A DNA stretch of 6,075 bases from Thermoanaerobaculales bacterium (lineage in GTDB: Bacteria > Acidobacteriota > Thermoanaerobaculia > Thermoanaerobaculales > Sulfomarinibacteraceae). The translations under genes and the position numbers were made by a program. Within the stretch, counting starts at the first letter, position 1. Each line of letters begins with the position of its first letter. Positions 4,662-6,075 of the stretch are shown here, in pieces. The DNA lies in NCBI GenBank assembly GCA_029938595.1, contig JAOZUP010000265.1:1-6075 (forward strand). The letters are read 5' to 3'. Below the pieces are notes generated by a model. The model searched no databases and was not told the DNA's origin. It worked only from the letters and a program-made list of their open reading frames with translations.

Positions 4662-6075
4662 GAGTCACCCATCAGCACGCGAGCGTGCTCACGGGCCGAC
4701 TCCGTGAGCTCGCCCCCGGCCAGCATCCGAGCTACCTCAGTCTCTCGTTCGTTCCCGAGGAGAGCCGCCACCCGGGTCGTCGCGCGACCGTCGTTCATGA
4801 CCTTTTCAACCCGAAAATGACCGGTGGCGAGGGCCGCAACCTGTGGCAGGTGGGTCACGACGAGGACCTGGTCGGCGGTCGCGAGATCCGCCAGGAGCTG
4901 GGCCAGCGCGGTCGCGGTGGCGCCGCCGAGACCCGAGTCCACCTCGTCGAAGAGAAGGGTCATTCCGCCCTCCGGTCGGCGGTTGCGGAGCACGGTTCTG
5001 AGCGCCAAGTGGACTCGCGAGAGCTCGCCACCGGATGCGATCCGCGCCATCGGACGCAGCTCCTCACCCGGGTTTGCGGCAATGAGAAGCTCGCACTCCT
5101 CGACCCCATCAGCGTCGAACGCCACCCCGCGGCCGCCCCGCTCGAGCGGGCTGTCGGCATCGGCGCGCGCCTGCCAGACAAACTCGAGACGAGTGCCTCC
5201 CATGGCAAGTCGGGCCAGCACCTCCTCGACCGCAGCTACCAGCTCGGCAGCGACCTTCCGCCGAAACCGGTCGAGTCCGGCAGCGCTCTGATCGTAAGCG
5301 GCCAAGGCCTCCATCGCGGCGGACTCAGCCTCCTCCAGGCGCTCCTCCACGGACTCCAGTTCTACGCGCTCGCGGATCAACCCCTCACGATGGGCCAGCA
5401 CATCGTCGAGAGTCGATCCATACTTGAGCATCAGCTGATCGAGGGTGTGAAGCCGGGATTCCACATCCTCTAGTTCGCTGGGATCTCCCCTCGATCCGTC
5501 GACCAGCCCCTGGACCTCGCGCACCACCTCCTCGACCTGGACCCTGGCCTCGGCCAGCCGCTCGGCGCCGGCGTCAAGCACCAACCCGCAGTCGGCGATC
5601 TCTGAAAGGTCGCGCTCCGCCCTGGCGAGACCGTCCACCACCGCCGCCTCGCCGTCACTGAGACGATCGACCAACGACGTGGAGAGCTCCGCGAGACGGG
5701 CCGCGTGTCGCAGAATGAGGCGGCGATGGCGAAGTTCGTCCTCCTCACCCACGCGGGGTTCAACGCTGCCGATTTCCTGCAGCTGGAAGGTGATCGTGTC
5801 CAGCCGGTCACGGCGTGAGGCCTGAGCCGTACGTAACCGTTCGAGCTCGTCGGCCGCTTCTCGCCAGGCGGCAAATCGTGACTGGGTGTCCTCGCAGAGA
5901 GCTTCCTGCCGACCATACTCGTCGACCAGTCGCCGCTGCGTTCCGGTGTCAGCGAGACCATGCTGCTCGTGTTGACCGTGGATGGCCAGCAAATGCGGCG
6001 CCGCTCGCTGCAACGAGCTCGCGGTCACCGACACGTCGTTGATCCAACATCGGCTCCTGCCCGATGCCGTCACCT
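4658..6075 (-). CDS. recN: DNA repair protein RecN, 5' end cut by window edge
   Basis: About 470 C-terminal residues of an SMC-like ATPase that acts in double-strand break repair with RecA. Full-length RecN is usually about 550-590 aa, so roughly 90-110 N-terminal residues with the Walker A motif lie beyond position 6075. The visible part (numbered from the window edge) starts at a GRSRxxIN motif (5-12), then IHGQHEQHGL (31-40). A long charged coiled-coil region follows (about 60-280). Next come the ABC signature ASGGELSR (346-353), Walker B and D-loop LLFDEVDSGLGG (373-384) and the switch histidine in VTHLPQVAA (406-414). The frame is open to the edge, and the GTG near 6073 is an internal codon, not the start. 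The stop overlaps the GTG of yrdC. No defect is seen in the visible part. Confidence 0.97.
   Translation of the reverse strand, partial: VTASGRSRCWINDVSVTASSLQRAAPHLLAIHGQHEQHGLADTGTQRRLVDEYGRQEALCEDTQSRFAAWREAADELERLRTAQASRRDRLDTITFQLQEIGSVEPRVGEEDELRHRRLILRHAARLAELSTSLVDRLSDGEAAVVDGLARAERDLSEIADCGLVLDAGAERLAEARVQVEEVVREVQGLVDGSRGDPSELEDVESRLHTLDQLMLKYGSTLDDVLAHREGLIRERVELESVEERLEEAESAAMEALAAYDQSAAGLDRFRRKVAAELVAAVEEVLARLAMGGTRLEFVWQARADADSPLERGGRGVAFDADGVEECELLIAANPGEELRPMARIASGGELSRVHLALRTVLRNRRPEGGMTLLFDEVDSGLGGATATALAQLLADLATADQVLVVTHLPQVAALATGHFRVEKVMNDGRATTRVAALLGNERETEVARMLAGGELTESAREHARVLMGDS

Noticed and set aside
4484..5473. Plus-strand open frame of about 330 codons antisense to recN and the start of yrdC
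   Set aside because: Composition is Arg/Pro/His-rich without recognisable motifs, and the opposite strand encodes clear RecN motifs.

Overview
This is a GC-rich bacterial housekeeping segment. Nearly all of it is transcribed on the minus strand. In minus-strand order it holds the C-terminal part of recN (DNA repair ATPase, cut by the right window edge), a Sua5/YrdC-type threonylcarbamoyl-AMP synthase, a gap of about 350 bp, hisS and aspS (histidyl- and aspartyl-tRNA synthetases), and two tRNA-Val genes (anticodons GAC then CAC). The only convincing plus-strand gene is a small 80-aa DUF2007-like protein. It sits between aspS and the tRNAs and converges on aspS, with the two stop codons overlapping.

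The taxon cannot be fixed from this sequence. High GC, the adjacent hisS-aspS pair, a bacterial-type AspRS with a GAD insertion, a HisRS with a CxxC...C...C cluster, a CAC tRNA-Val, and CCA encoded in both tRNAs suggest a high-GC bacterium from a group such as Acidobacteriota or Actinobacteriota. That is a low-confidence guess.

The theme is translation: charging (HisRS, AspRS), tRNA modification (the YrdC family makes the precursor of t6A37) and tRNA supply (tRNA-Val). recN is coupled to yrdC by a GTGA stop/start overlap. hisS and aspS form a two-gene unit with a 36-nt spacer and good Shine-Dalgarno sequences. The tRNA-Val pair has its own near-consensus minus-strand promoter (TTGACA, 17 bp, TATGAT), lying just upstream of the DUF2007 gene and back-to-back with a candidate leaderless promoter for it.

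I found no mobile element, CRISPR array, defence system or obviously new multi-gene system. The parts worth a second look are non-coding. (1) The yrdC-hisS gap has three 12-bp tandem repeats resembling DnaA boxes beside an AT-rich stretch, plus two perfect 10-bp palindromes exactly 20 bp apart. (2) The DUF2007 and tRNA-Val promoters are compact and overlapping. (3) A perfect 14-bp inverted repeat lies between the two tRNAs. (4) Alternative hairpins between hisS and aspS can cover the aspS Shine-Dalgarno sequence.
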